Part shown: piece after piece, positions 47,051-60,713 of the stretch
Layout: each line of letters begins with the position of its first letter
Position numbering within the stretch: the first letter of the stretch is position 1
Assembly: GCA_950295325.1 (NCBI GenBank)
Contig: OX485807.1
Coordinates: forward strand, 28,369,666 to 28,433,665
Source of the DNA: Polytrichum commune
Lineage: Eukaryota > Streptophyta > Polytrichopsida > Polytrichales > Polytrichaceae
DNA length: 64,000 nt
Direction of reading: 5' to 3'
Program-made: the position numbers and the translations under genes
Notes under the pieces: model-generated
What the model saw: only the letters and a program-made list of their open reading frames with translations
What the model was told of the DNA's origin: nothing
Database searches by the model: none

Positions 47051-47565
47051 TAACCTTCGTGATATCACCCTCCAGCATGTCACTACCTCTCTTATATTCC
47101 GAAACCTTAGTGAACGGATGTGCTCGATTTAAACATCCCTCCTCATTGTCACCTTTCCCTCCCATATATCACATTGTTGGCATCAAAGTAATCCACCAAA
47201 AAATACAAACCACGTGCTCTTACGCATCATGTTGTTATCATTATGATTTCTATCATCATTGCAATGTTAACTTTGTGTTATTTCATAATGCCACACTCTA
47301 CACTAGTTCTCTATTATCACGTATCCATGTTAATGCTACGTACCTTCTTAATATCATGTGCACGTTGGTTGCCACATGCATGATGTTAGGTTAGATGTAT
47401 TCATCTAGGGGAAATGTATGTTTTTGTTATTTTTTGTTATTGTGAGTGACTCAAATCAAATATATAACGGTCTTATTGATTTGGATTAATTTAACTTAGT
47501 GCACTATTACGTGTTTGGCATGTGTTGTACCAACATGTGGACTTGTGCATATGAATTATGAATTG

Positions 47566-47864
47566 AGGCCACTTCACACACTAGCCAAGGGTTGTGACCA
47601 TGTAATTGTGAGGGCCCTTGATTCTCATCCAAAGATCATATCACTGATACGGTAGGCTTGATGCAAAGTACAAATCATGAAATGTTATAAATAGTTTGTC
47701 GTGTAGGATTCAATGTAGGATTTTCCTCCAAGATAATTTCTTTGGGCCCTTAGACCTCTACCTTTTCGTGTAAAGTGAACTTGGATACTCTCAGCTTTTC
47801 TGACCAATGAGAGACCTTAGAATGCAATGGTCACATGCATGCAATCTCAAATGTGAAGTGGCCC
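47566..47864 (+). mobile_element. MITE T1, 300-bp deletion derivative
   Basis: Left end GAGGCCACTTCACACACTAG; right end ATGTGAAGTGGCCC followed by TAA. The ends match T1 but the middle is shortened and diverged. Confidence 0.75.
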
Positions 47865-49269
47865 TAATGAGATTTGTAGGTCAAGAGCCAGTTACGCGTG
47901 GTCACAAGTTCCAAGTCCCACTCATGTCAACAAATTCCAACATGGAGGCAAAGTCCTTAGTTTCAAAATTCAAGAGTTCATTAAAATATGATTCATATGG
48001 GTCTTGGGACTTCTCTAGGTGAAATGCAAAGTCCCATGTACAAGTTCCAAGTCCCATCTCCAATGCAAAGTCCCGAGGTTTTTCTACAATACTTCTATCA
48101 TCATGGAAGCATGTATTGTATCTCTTTCTATACATATATGGATGAAAGAAGACAACATGTTCTTGTTGTCTTTAGTCTTTTCATGGTTATAAAACATGTG
48201 ATTATTGTTATATTGGCATTTCAACAAATTTTTATGTATAAACAAAATACTCATATGATGTTGATTGTTGTTTTATTCTTGAAAGAGGTTGAATCAATCT
48301 CCAAAGATACTATGGAACTACGAGAGGGTAGGTGCACACGTAAACCAAAATCTTTTGAGCTCATTTTCATAGAATATGTTAATGCGTGCATGTGAAACTA
48401 CCCACACTTAGAAATTTGTGCCTATCTTAGGGCATGCTTCGGGGGGGAAAAAATTATATGAATATGAGAAAACGTATTCTCACAACACCACCAACAACCT
48501 TCGAGGGTAGGATGGCGCGCGTTAGGGTGGATAACCTTACAAGAGGAAGCAATAAAACTCAATTCAATTTGTTCTTTGGGGAAATTGATCAACTTTTCTT
48601 TAACCCTGCTTGTTGGTGGTGGCTAGAGCAACCAATGTTTTTTTACACATACATACAAATATAGTGAGTTCTAGGTGGTCCAAGCTATTAGGGAATATAC
48701 CTATATATAGTACAGTTGTTGGATGCCAAGATATCCCTAAAAATGTTGACAACAACACTAGCAATGCCTTTGATAAGATGCATGTTTTGCATAACTTACA
48801 ATGTGTGTGGAATGAAGGATAGGTGGCTAGAGAAATTTACATGATGAAGGCTTATAAAAAGGTTTGACTCTAGTAGACGGAAAACTTTCCTTTGTTCATG
48901 GGTGGATGCTACCTAACTAACCATCTCCACATAAGATGGCGAGATTACGCTTCTCACATGGGAAACACAACGATGATCGGATGACGATGGGTGGGATGAG
49001 CATATTTGATTGTAATCTTCTTTCATGCTTGTGTAGCTTTATGTGCGTAAACAATTATGTTTGGATAGGGGTCCTTATATGTGTGTGACAAACATACAAG
49101 TTTAAAACTTGTTCCTAAAACTTACACGTCCACAAAGACATGTATCCGGCTTTAGCTAACTCATGAGTCTCTAGGATTATTTATATGTATGGTATGAGCT
49201 ATCCCAATGGGATGACTACATCATAATCACAGTGTTTAGGGTTACATGTGCAATAATGACACTTACCCT
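47865..49269. other. no gene seen
   Basis: Contains scattered 'aagtccca' motifs (47905-48080) and short ORFs (47988-48395, 48434-48664) without domains. Confidence 0.4.
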
Positions 49270-49770
49270 ATTTTGAGACATATGTTAGATTACACTAATG
49301 ATCAACAATTTTATCATAAGTGCCACTTCATAGCACTTGGCACTCAAGTTTGCTTACTAATATTTTGGCACAAGTATGTTTAGTGGTGCTATGAGGTGTA
49401 TGCCTATATTACACAATGTTCTACAAGTGTATAAAATTGACACTTAACATTAATATGCTAGAAAATTTATTCCTCTTGCATACTACGATGTAAATTACAT
49501 GCCGCCTTCCACTGGTAAGCTCAATAATGTCTTCCCCTTGTATACTAAATCGCAAAACATTCATCTCAAGCATCCCAACATGCTTCACTTAATGTCATAA
49601 TGTAGATATTTGTTCACTTGAAAAAATTACTTATGTTGACGACTAGTGCCATATTGGTGCTTAGCAAACGTAACACTTTCATACCTCTAGGCATTTTGTT
49701 TGGGCCCTTTGCAAATAACATAGGTGAAAGTAAGTACCATAAATAATGTAGTGGATTTAGAAAGTGTAAG
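49270..49770 (+). repeat. dispersed repeat, copy 2 (see 9175-9640)
   Basis: Collinear with 9175-9640 over some 450 bp, in the same orientation. Confidence 0.65.
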
Positions 49771-50757
49771 TGACTGGATGATGAAATAATTCAAAGCTAC
49801 ATGCATGAACAATGTCACAATTCAATGATACAATGAATCTACGGATTGAAAGGATTTGCAAGTGGACTCGATGGGAATATAAGAACCCTCGTGCATACAA
49901 TGGGCACAGTGTAAGGTCTCTTGACAAGCCGAGAAGAGAAAAAAATCAATCATTTTTATTCAACAAAGGTTACAAACACAAAAGTTTAGCTACCTTGCAC
50001 TTGAATGCATATTCAATATAACGCTTGAGTCCCTAGGCCTTTTCTAAGCATTATGCGGTATCATATTCTCACTCAAAAACCCAAATCTAGCCATCTCATA
50101 ATCCAAACAAGCAAGATTAGCTCGGGCCTTAATGCATCCCTAATTAGCATGCGCAAACATTAATTCTCCCTTGCAAGCATCATTCACCCAAATGAGTAGT
50201 AATAGCCACGAAGGAGTTGGATCGAGCCATGACATCTCCGACTTGCTCAAGGGTCTCTCAATTTGACCCTTGTTGCTCCTCAAAAACGAATATTGCATTA
50301 AAGGTGATGACGTATTACCGGACTCAACGTCAACAGAAGCTTGGCATCGGATACCTATTTATAATTTATATAATCTTCAAAAAAATTAAAAGATAATATA
50401 GATTATTTTGGCTTGTAAGCCCTAACCCTAACTCTCTGCATGTTTTCTCTCAGTGGCTTCTCTCCCGCTTCTCTTCTGAAACTCTTCAACCCTTTTTCAA
50501 TAGTTGAAAGTTAGATTATTTGAAACATAATCTATACTATGTGTACAATTATGTGTACATAATCTATGTCTTTGTGAAAATTTTAGACAAGCCCCCTGTA
50601 ATTATATGTTTGATTTGCCGCCCCGGGCTTCAACATTTCCAACACATTATCACATTGCAATTATGCCTTGTTTGAGTTCTCATCAGTACTAAGTTTCGTG
50701 TTTTGTTTACAACCTTGTCTCAACATGCACATTCGTATGAGTGGTTGTTAAGATAGA

Positions 50758-50820
50758 GAGATGATGATGATGATGATGACAATGACGATGACAATGACAG
50801 CGATGATGATGATGGTGATT
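50758..50820 (+). repeat. GATGAT/GACAAT microsatellite
   Basis: GATGATGATGATGATGATGA followed by interrupted GACAATGAC and GATGATGATGATGG units. Confidence 0.9.
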
Positions 50821-51641
50821 GAAGGTCAACATTACCACCCTACATGGATAGTTTCAAATCTAATGTTTGGATATGTAAACAAGTTTCAAAAGTAGACTAC
50901 ATATCAACTTTAAATTTGTTGTTTTCTCAAAATTGTATTTGTTTCAGAAAATGATTTACTTCATTGCATAGCACGAGTAGACAAACTCTTTCTCGTCTAC
51001 ACCTTTTACATCTATTATTGTGGGTCAAAAATTAGCATATGTACAAAATACAACCACCCACTATATTTTATGTGTGAGTTGGTGGCTTGTTATTCATTAT
51101 GAATCATATTTATGTTACATTATTGATATCATATAGTTTCTACCCCACAACAATTTGTGTTCAACAAAAACAATAATTCTATGTTCCTAATTCTAAACAT
51201 CTAATATTATGGGCTCAAAAACGGCGTGGATAAAGATGCAATAAAATTACATTGACCAAAATTATCGGAGTGTGTCAAAATTATAGTGGGCCACACTAGT
51301 AGTTTGACCAGCTTTTCTTGATTGCCTTGGAAAACTAGAAGGCAAGCTCGTTAGCTTGGGCCCGGGGTTCACAAAATGAGAGCTCAAACCCCTTTTGGCA
51401 AGATTTCCCAAGTGACTTCCATGGAACTATTATTAGGATTCTAAACCAAACACATGTCAAATTCAAAGGACATAATTAATGACATAAAGCGGTTCACTAG
51501 AGACGAGGCTTGGTCTTGTGTGGCTTGGCTAGAAGACGAAAAATGTTGGACTAAATGTTGATCGGGTTACACACACATCGGAGAACGAGCTTACTTTTTG
51601 AGCACGTAAACTACATTAAATTCATGTTTGGAGTTAAGTGA

Positions 51642-51655
51642 TATATGTGTGTGTA

Positions 51656-51690
<35 letters not shown>

Positions 51691-51692
51691 CA
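51642..51692 (+). repeat. compound TG/TA microsatellite
   Basis: TGTGTGTATGTGTGTG followed by about 13 TA units. Confidence 0.95.
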
Positions 51693-54115
51693 TATAGTTT
51701 TTTGGAGTTTAGAGTTCATCTTAACTCTATGGATGGATCCGAAGATACAAGTTCGTTTTTGGTACAACTTGTGTGTGAACAAACATATATATTCCTAACT
51801 ATGTTATACTAAAAACAATGATAATGTAGTTATTTAATGAAATTTGTGCTTCAAATATAGATTATCCATGAATATATACTAGTTTGAATCCGTGCAATCC
51901 TGGTCCGTTGCACTTGTGCACATTAACATATTGTGTCGTTTAATTATCTTATAGATTGTTGTATTGCGACCCACATTGTTGCAGAGGGTTCTCTACTTTG
52001 TCCAAGTAGCATATTTTCTTAAAATCATGTTGCTTGTCAGTCCTTATATTGGTCAATACTCACTTGAATTTACATGAAAACTACATTTCGGCGCTAGGTA
52101 GTATAGTGCCATCTATAGTAGAGGCGCCCATAACCGATTGCTTAAGAGATTATGTGCCATGTCTGGAGAAGTATAAGGCGGTGCAAATTATCATGTGTAG
52201 GAAGCTATAAATAAGGAGGACTACATTTTTTTGGTAATTTTATTCCTTGTAATTTAATTTTCTATGAGTTTTTGAAGCCAAAAATTGTCATGAACTTAAT
52301 ACCAATGTTTATAGTATGCCACAATCATTTATTTTGGCCTCTCATTCCTCCTCGCTTTAGCACTCAAATCAAGGACATGTGTCATGGCACTATTGGTTCC
52401 GACCTAATCAAAATGTAGTCCCAAACCATATCGAAATTATGGCACCCTATAGGTTCTTGACATGATCATGATTGGGAATAGGCGCCTCTACTCTACAACA
52501 ATACATGCGGGTATTTGGGTAATGGGACCAAGGAGAGCATGGTAAACATCGTCACCCTAAAGTGCATCACGTAGAGGGGGAATTCAGTCATTGCACACAA
52601 ACATCCCTCTCATCCTTCCATCGTTAAAATTTTGAACCCCTATAAAACTTGTGGCCAACTCAACTCAAATGACTTGTATTTGACTTATTCAAAGTCTTTA
52701 AAGCTAACTCTAGTGTCAAATCAACTTAAGATAATATTAACATCCAGGATGTATAAATGAGTACTTGAAGATTTTAATGTTAGATGAATGAGAGACACGT
52801 ATGCTCATATCCAACCATTCCTTCTCTCCATGTATCATGGCATGTCGTCCTAGTTGAGTCCACTATAGCGAGTTCCAAACATAGTGTATCTAAGCTTTGC
52901 ACACATGGCACGGCCAGTACTAATTTATTACCACTTGAGATTATGAAACAAGGCACGTGTATTAGATTCTATTAGTGTAAATGTATTTGAAGATATATTT
53001 GGGCCATGGATTTGTGGCACTCGAGTAAAGTCATCTTGTAACAAAATCTGGATGAGTTCGTTAAAATGGTCGGATGGAGCCTAGACTAGTTTAGGTAAGT
53101 ACGTTCGAGTTGGCACGTAAGATCCCTTGTCCCTTCTTGGGTATTATAGAGTTTTTGTTAGAACTATACAGATTGCAAATAGGTGGCATGGAACCTGATG
53201 TGGCTTTAGAATACTCCAGCCTTATTTACTGACACTCTACAAGTTGTCATCACAACCATGATGTGGCATTGGATTCCACATATTTATTTTGATTAGTAAT
53301 GTAGGTGTCCATGTGTGAAACATGTGGCAAGTCACTACGATGTGTTGTTACAACCAAATTACATGTTGGTTAATCCATCATTCATATTGCATGGGCGATA
53401 ATTTCAGTATGTAATACTTAAAATAAGTACATATTCAATTGTGATGAATATAAATCATTATAAACATATATTTATCCTAATATATTATTATGTTGATGTA
53501 TTATTATTATTTTAAATGATAAAATCATCAAAATAAGAAAATTATGGTGATCTTAAGAAGAAAATCATCAACATGTCTTCTTTCAATGAATGCATCACTT
53601 GGTTGATTTATTTATTTATATCTTCTAAAATAAATCACACATGTTGAATAATCCTATTTTAAAATTTTATGTCATGTTATGCATCACAATTATATCATTA
53701 AATGGTCGAAAAAATCAAATGTGATGGATCATGTTATCCTACATCCACAAATAGAATATACTAATGCATTTAAAAAATTCTAATGACACCTTATCTATCT
53801 ATTCATCTATCTATATCTCAAGTTGCCAATTTTTTTGTCTAGGATATCTTCTATTGGGCACATTTCACTAATTTTTTCATGTTTATCATATGGATTTTGA
53901 TATTTTTTAATTATCAAAAAATAATGTTTATGAATAAAAATGTTAATATGTTCATGATAAGGTACAGTCAAGGAAATTTTACAAAAATGAAATCTATCTT
54001 TATTACTCGTCAGAGTAACAAATATGATGCACTAGTTGCATTCAATTCAATGGAGTATCATGATTGTTTTCAATACCACAAAATGAACACAAAAGGTGAT
54101 TGTAAATGACAAGAT

Positions 54116-54139
54116 GAGAGAGAGAGAGAGAGAGAGAGA
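54116..54139 (+). repeat. GA microsatellite
   Basis: Twelve consecutive GA units. Confidence 0.95.
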
Positions 54140-55228
54140 TTCTTCAAAGTAAGAGAAATGTAATGATATTAAGAGGAAAGATCGTGAAGACAATTTTAAG
54201 GAAGAAAATATTACCAACATAAATTAAACAAATGGAACTCAAACCAAAAGATGAAGTGAATTTTAAGTAGAAACATCAACAAGGCTAAAAAAATGTCATC
54301 AATAGGAGTAGAAATTGAATTAAAACAAGATGTATAACAAGAGTAAGACAATCTCACATGAATGAAGTGACCTTAAATATTGAAATTATCTTAAGAAAAA
54401 ATGAGGATAAAATCATGGACCCTATGAAGGTCTATAAGTTTAGAATCAAAACACATCAAAAGAAAAAGAGATGCAAGAAACAATAACAACTTTGATGTCT
54501 AAATACAAATGAAAAATAAAGCACTCTCAGTGAAAACGATAGCAAAAAACAAGAAAAACATGAAGATCTTAGAACACATAAATAAGATGAAGAAATGGAG
54601 CAAAGCTTGGGCGTGTCAATTACAATGAGGAAGGGAAGGAAAACAAACACCTATAAATAGGTCATTTGGGATGTGAAGAAGCAAGGATGTGGAGGGTCCT
54701 CCATGGCCTCAAGTTGGTGAGTTTGCAAAGTCAACAACCCAGGGTATTGGCTTAGACAATGTTTTAATTTGCCAACATACATATTTTATTATCCCACACT
54801 AGACAAGGAACCATCTTATTGCTTATTGATCAAATTGCTTGAAACAAAATTAGCAATATCATGACAAGATGTAAGCGAATGAAGAATGCTCTTGTAATGA
54901 AAATATTGGAGTGCCATAAATCCTTGGCCATATGTTTTTTTTTTTTTACCTTTCACATATGCATGCCATCCAATAATCTTCACACATGCATAAAGTTATC
55001 CTAGTGTCAATATGGTATTTGTAGAACACTGTTGATCCAAAGAATGACTTGAACCCGACTTTAGCATGTCGATGTTCTTTCATCTTGTGAATTTAAATGA
55101 GTATCAACGATTGAACGGTATTACAATATCCGTACAAGTTTGGTGCATTTTTTTCAAAAACAATTTATTGATATTGTACATGGATACCAATATTCACACG
55201 TACAATGGTCCAACTTGTCATAGGTTTA

Positions 55229-55539
55229 CGGTGGCTTTACATTAGGATCTAGCCCCACTAAACATGGGGTCCAAACCGCCCCTTAAATGGACTTTATTTT
55301 GGACTTAGAGATTGCACCCAAGCTTTAAGATCGTTTGTCAAACTAGGAGGACTATTTGGTTGAGTCAAGAATGCCAAGATTTGACAATGAAATGATGTAA
55401 CATTAGCGCCACTTCGTTTATTTGTACCTTGGACCAAGACCACAATGTTAACTCTATGGGTCCGAAACACTGCTCTCGACCAATACGATAGCTCGATTAT
55501 GGAGCTTATTTGGTCTTGGACCCTAATGTAAAGCTACCC
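55229..55539. mobile_element. 311-bp Tourist-like MITE (family T2)
   Basis: TTA occurs on both sides (55226-55228 and 55540-55542). Ends: left CGGTGGCTTTACATTAGG, right complement GGGTAGCTTTACATTAGG. One copy only was seen in the window. Confidence 0.8.
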
Positions 55540-55819
55540 TTAGGATACATACCATTCATGCAAGGGGGGTCCATTATAAACCTACTTACCCATGCATTTA
55601 TGATTCATTCATTCCAACTCAATCTAACTAGACTAATTACATATTTGGAATGATAATTCCAACGTCGAATGGGTTTGGTATAACCACCACCACCACTATG
55701 TATCACCTGCATACATTTGTTGCTTCCACATGTATGCATGTGGTACATCGTGATGGTTTTGGATATACACTCAAGAGATTGTCATGTTGACGCTTGAGAT
55801 TTGAAGCCACCATTCCAAG

Positions 55820-56216
55820 AAAGAGGGAATGATCACATATGAGTGTACCTCTCATTCGTCCAACATCAAAAGCCAAATATGTTATGCAACCCATGAATTA
55901 CTTCTTTAAATCGATTCGACGTTGGAATCATCTTTAAAGACCCCGAATATGTGTAATCCAAGTCATTGGAGATGAATATGCCACAAACATATAAAGGGTG
56001 CGGTTTCCACGATGGATGGATGAGGGGTTGATCACACCAACCACTTCTGGCACCATCCGTAAGCATCTCCGACTGTAATAGTGTGAGAAGTGGTGGGCCA
56101 ACATCTATTTCTAAACATAATCCCCAACAATTTCACAGCTGGAACCAAACGGAAAGTTTGGTGTGATCGGGACATGAGAGGTACGTCACATGCAATAATT
56201 CTCTCTCTCTCTCCAC
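55820..56216. mobile_element. TIR element, family T6
   Basis: Left GAGGGAATGATCACATATG then GTACCTCTCATTCGTCC; right has CATGAGAGGTACGTCACATG then AATAATTCTCTC, the inverted counterpart. Ends are approximate. Confidence 0.5.
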
Positions 56217-57624
56217 CATATCCCAATACAAAGTTGCACGCGTCCCCATGATTTCAATGTTCCGAGTTATAGCAGGCCGGGGCCGGCAAAGGTGACCATC
56301 ATCACATGGGTTGGTAATTGTAGTGTGGGCCTAAGGTATCTTACGTATGCTAAGTTATCCGAGTGAGCATGGATGTTTGGATATGTAAAAGGTCCCTTTC
56401 TCTTGAGTACCCGAGTGAAGGCGGCCGGGAAAAGCCACACGTAGTCTACACGATGGTTTGCACAAGCCCCAACACAACTATCGTTGTCAAAATTGACTTG
56501 CACTATGAGACTAAAATTGTAATTTACACAATGTATTATAACTAGCATGGACCATGTTATCATGGTCTGTTGCATCCATGCATATGAAGTCATGAACTGA
56601 ATTTTTTATACTCACGCAATCATATTTCCATGTCCGTGCGTATCCACGAACGGGCATGCATATCCATATTCATGCTCATAAGCTTCATGAGTTATCACCC
56701 TTGTCCCAAGAAGTTTAAGAAGAAAAAAAGTGAAAAAGTGAAAAATAGATTGATTTGTCCTAGTTTGTCCTATTACCCATGTCGCCACCTTAGCTCCTTG
56801 CATGCCACCTCCCCCTAGTTTTCCCCAATGTACCCATCTTTTGCACTTGTAATCCCCCCCATTTGTCTTCCACATCGATTTCCGGTTTCTTTTGTCATGT
56901 GTTTGTCGTGGGGAGGAAAATTTGGCATATGTGGCCTTTTGTCTTTAGGAGCTTTTCAATTTTTTTGACAAGAACGATGGAAAACAATTGGCCAATAGCA
57001 TCACCACCGTCATGCTGTCCATTGTCTATAGATGAGGATGGATAGCATGTAGTCATATCAAGTCATAGATGACAATGGTGATTATATATATACACATAAT
57101 GTATGATTGAATTAAAGTGGTTAATACAAGCCCTCCAAATAGCCTAATACTTCATTTGAATATGTGTGTGATTTTTTTTGTTAATTGTAAATGATAAATG
57201 ATCTAATTCTAAATGCATCCATTTATTACATTTTAAACTTAGAATTGCAACATGTCACCTTATACAACTCTGTACAATATTTTGAAACCAAGTTCAAGCC
57301 CAAGGGTGAAGTGTCTCTCATTCACATGAGTTGTTGGAGGATCATCAACTTGTGTCATAACTCTTCCTCTTTAAAGTGAAACAGAAGAAGAAGAAGAAGA
57401 ACTCCGGTGTTCTAAGGAAGCCGGAGTGAATAGAGTGTATGTTCGTAAAACATCCTTGGCCACACCCTAGGGCAATGGCATTAGATGTAAAACTACTTCG
57501 CCCATTTGCAGGGAGTAGACACTACTTTAGTGACTAATAACCGGTAGTATGTGACCTTCAATAGCAATAGTTATCGTGGCACTACTATGGGGGAGGGGTA
57601 TATCGGATTTGTAGGTGTTTAGTT
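56217..57624. other. no gene seen
   Basis: Short ORFs only. A CTCTCT run lies at the left edge and a GAA microsatellite at 57384-57401. Confidence 0.4.
57384..57401 (+). repeat. GAA microsatellite
   Basis: Six GAA units. Confidence 0.9.
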
Positions 57625-58380
57625 ATGCCAAATCGTGTAGGTTTGCGATAGGTTGTTTATTTTCTAGCCGCCTTTTATGAACTAATATTGAATGTGCATA
57701 TTGTATGGCAACTATGTTGATTTGTTTAAATATATGTTTGATTTTCATGACAGGGAGTTTGAGTTTTGTTTCTAGTTCTTTCATTGATGGGATGTGAGTT
57801 GTGGCTCTTGGACATGCGACTAAGACCATAAGTGGTGCTACATTCCATCCTCTCACTATGATATTGTTGATGAGCGGTTGATATTTTGTGGTATTTCTCT
57901 CGAGAGTTGATGCAGAAAAATTGTCATTACAGTATGTAAATTCTATAAATTGTATGATGATTTATGGTGTAGGGGCTTCTAGTGGCGGGTAATTGTATGG
58001 GTGACCTATGAGGCACAATATGTCAGGTTTGAACTTGGCATTGCAATGGCACCTTTGGGTACCACATGTACATGGCAGTAGCCATGTTGATATTGTGTTT
58101 TCTTGAGGTAGTCCATTATACGTGTTTGCGTTCATAAGTGTACAATGTCTTGATATTTTGTTTGAAATGATAAGTTTGCATATTTCCAAAACAATTTTGT
58201 TATGCCTATTTGTTATTAGCGCATGAATGTGTTGTTGTTTGCATTTAAGGAGTACATGTAATCATGATTTTGCATCCAATGAGTTACAAATAGGGCATGT
58301 ATTTGATGAATACGCTTCTCTACCAAAAAATAGTTGTTTCCGAGCATATCCCATATACTGTCAAATTTGGAATTTTATTA
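57625..58380 (-). pseudogene. retroelement remnant, zinc finger plus restriction-like endonuclease type
   Basis: Minus-strand blocks in order: a Cys/His finger (CPICNSLDA, then HVLLKCKQQHIHALITNRHN; about 58300-58200); WLLPCTCGTQRCHCN and FKPDIL (about 58090-58020); IQFIEFTYCNDNFSA (about 57945-57900); and KYQPLINNIIVRGWNVAPLM plus RATTHIPSMKELE (to about 57770). A CCHC-type finger followed by (K/R)PD and, about 20 residues later, an E-x-(K/T) strand recalls the C-terminal endonuclease of RLE-type LINEs; here the usual K is T. Stops and frame changes make it non-functional. No reverse transcriptase was recognised upstream. Family assignment is inference. Confidence 0.4.
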
Positions 58381-59120
58381 GGCACATCTTTTTTGTTTAT
58401 CTTTAATGACATGGTTTTTCCAAAAAACATTTGATAATACCTTGTCGATATCTTTGTTGTCGAGCCATTTATGTAGTTGGTGTGTTTGGCTTGCTATAAT
58501 TTCTAGGTTATGCCTCTTATCATATTTAAGAACGTATTTACCAAGGTGTCGAATGGGACCTTTAATAAAAACAACCTTCTTCTTTGCATTAGTGCAATTA
58601 CAAGTTTGCTCTTGAATTATGTGTCCACAAAAACTTGATTTATGTCACGTTGTGAATCATTCGTCTTGGGTATAGTTATGTTTGTTTTGCTACATCTTTT
58701 TGACTTAGGAGGGTGGTAGGTAGCATTGCTAATTGATCCAAGGGGACCCAACAAGCATGAATCTCTCCATATTAAAGTCTCAATGAAAACAAGGTTGGAT
58801 CTTGGACTTGTTCACACCCGACTTATTCTACCCCACCTACTACTAGGTTGGCATTCACATCCCTCACATGTACATTTGAGATGGACTCCGTCCATGTTGA
58901 GGGTAAACAAGTGGTTTCCATATCAATGCATATCTATTGTCATTGTTTTAAGTAAAGGGTGACGTTGATTTAAGGCTATAACCCGGATCCACAAGTTTCC
59001 CGAAGTTCAATCACTTAAGGCCGGAGTCATCGTGTAGGGATGGATGATTTCCCTCGAACTTGATTTCTATGCATGCATTCATTAACACTGTCCAAACCTC
59101 TCCAACATTGGTTATTATAA
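58381..59120. other. no clear gene; possible upstream part of the retroelement remnant
   Basis: The minus strand may continue the remnant at 57625-58380 but no diagnostic motif is visible. Confidence 0.3.
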
Positions 59121-59526
59121 GGTAGGGGTGGCAATTTCCATGCGGGTCCTAAAGTCGACCCCTATGTCGGAAGCACCATTTTAGGTGCTTTTACTTGGGT
59201 TTACAAAAGCACCTATCAAGGTGCTTTCACCGTTCACAGCGCTGCCAACATTTCATTGGCTGCCAGCGGTCGGTTTAATGTTGCCAGCGGTCAGTTTTAG
59301 AAATCCACCCTGTGGATATACCATGTACCCTATGTGTGAGTGTTGGTCACTCTACAAGGGTTCCTTTAAAAATTTGTAGGAAATCATAAACATGCTGGAA
59401 ATTTTTGATTTTTTCATAGTTGCTCTTGCACCACCTTTGCGGAGCGCTCAAAATTTATTTAAAAAAATAGTTTCAGCATCCCAACTAGGCACATCTGAAA
59501 TTTGGACGGAAATAGCCACCCCTACC
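59121..59526. mobile_element. 406-bp TIR element (family T5)
   Basis: Left GGTAGGGGTGGCAATTTCC, right complement GGTAGGGGTGGCTATTTCC. Flanks are TAA (left) and TTA (right), a 2/3 match, so it is Tourist-like with reservation. The interior has nested inverted repeats (AGCACC..TTAGGTGCTTT) and two CTGCCAGCGGTC/TTGCCAGCGGTC copies. Confidence 0.7.
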
Positions 59527-59899
59527 TTAGTGGGTGAGCCAATCCAACATTGATATATTCCCAAAGGGTGCACCTTTCATGACACATATGAGTATATGTG
59601 AGTGCACAAACATGGTATTAATTCAAACTTTGTCGGTATTACGTGTACATATGCTACACAATTTATAAATCATAGTTATGTGGATGTATGGAGGACCTCT
59701 AGAAAATATATAACATTCGCACTTTTATGGTAGGGTCACTTATTGAGGATCGGGTATTTGGAAGCATGAAGGAGGATGAGGAGTGAGATTATGATCACAT
59801 ATTGATTGATGGTTTATAGTGCACAAGGTGGCGACAAGGAAATTTGTAGTGTTCAAGAAGACAATTCAAACATGGGCAAGGATGTTGTCATAGAGACGG

Positions 59900-60400
59900 A
59901 AATGATGATTGAGGTTAATAAACCTCAAGTTTATTAACACAAAATCATCCAAATTTTCTTAATGCTTAAATTACATAATGTTGTCGATCTGTTAAAAACC
60001 GACTTTCTAGCTTGTCCTACTAGGATGAGTGGGTCAATCGAGTCTTGCATAGGCCAATCCAAAATAGAGGATAGTGCCTCTCATATGCATACCCTCTTTT
60101 TAGATCCCAAAATGGTCTCAAAGTTTGAGAAGTGGAAAGAGGAGGTCTTAAAAGAGTCACCCAACTTTCAAAACATGCTTCGAAACACGACAAGCTCATG
60201 AACTCTTAATAGAAAGTTTTCTCAAAGAAGGATTGATGAAGCCTATGGTTTCATGCTTCTTTGAGGGGCTTTCAGATCTTCTCTGTTAATTTCAAGTTTT
60301 TGCATAGATTCCTTTAAAAATGATGGGTAATCTTCTTGGAGTCTTGAACTTTGACCGGTTATTTATGAAACTCAACCAATTCACATGTAATTAGCAATAC
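59900..60400 (+). repeat. dispersed repeat, partner of the window start
   Basis: It matches 1-360 and, in its last 90 bp, the complement of 3650-3720. A 79-codon frame at 59962-60201 has no recognised domain. Confidence 0.5.
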
Positions 60401-60713
60401 ACTAAATATAATATTTAATGTTTGATTATATTTAATGTTGTTACCATCCTACCCTGCTCAACATTAATTTTCAATTCCTTGACAATTAGTGTTAGAAGGT
60501 ATGCCAAAAGATGTGTTGGAATTCTTCTTGTATCATTGTTAAATTTTTTTCATATCCTTACTAACACTAAATTCAAACATGTAACTTCCACATATTACCA
60601 TAGTTGACATTTAGTGTTTGAGTTTACATTTAATGCTACTTACTTTCATAGGATTATTGATATTTAGTGTATACATTCGTATTTAGTGTATCAAACACTA
60701 AATATCACATTTA

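Larger units (their letters stand above)
49771..55225. other. gene-free AT-rich region with microsatellites
   Basis: No convincing ORF over 80 codons. It includes three microsatellites listed separately and a single T6-type end at 52765-52815. The rest is unclassified, probably very old transposon debris. Confidence 0.45.
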
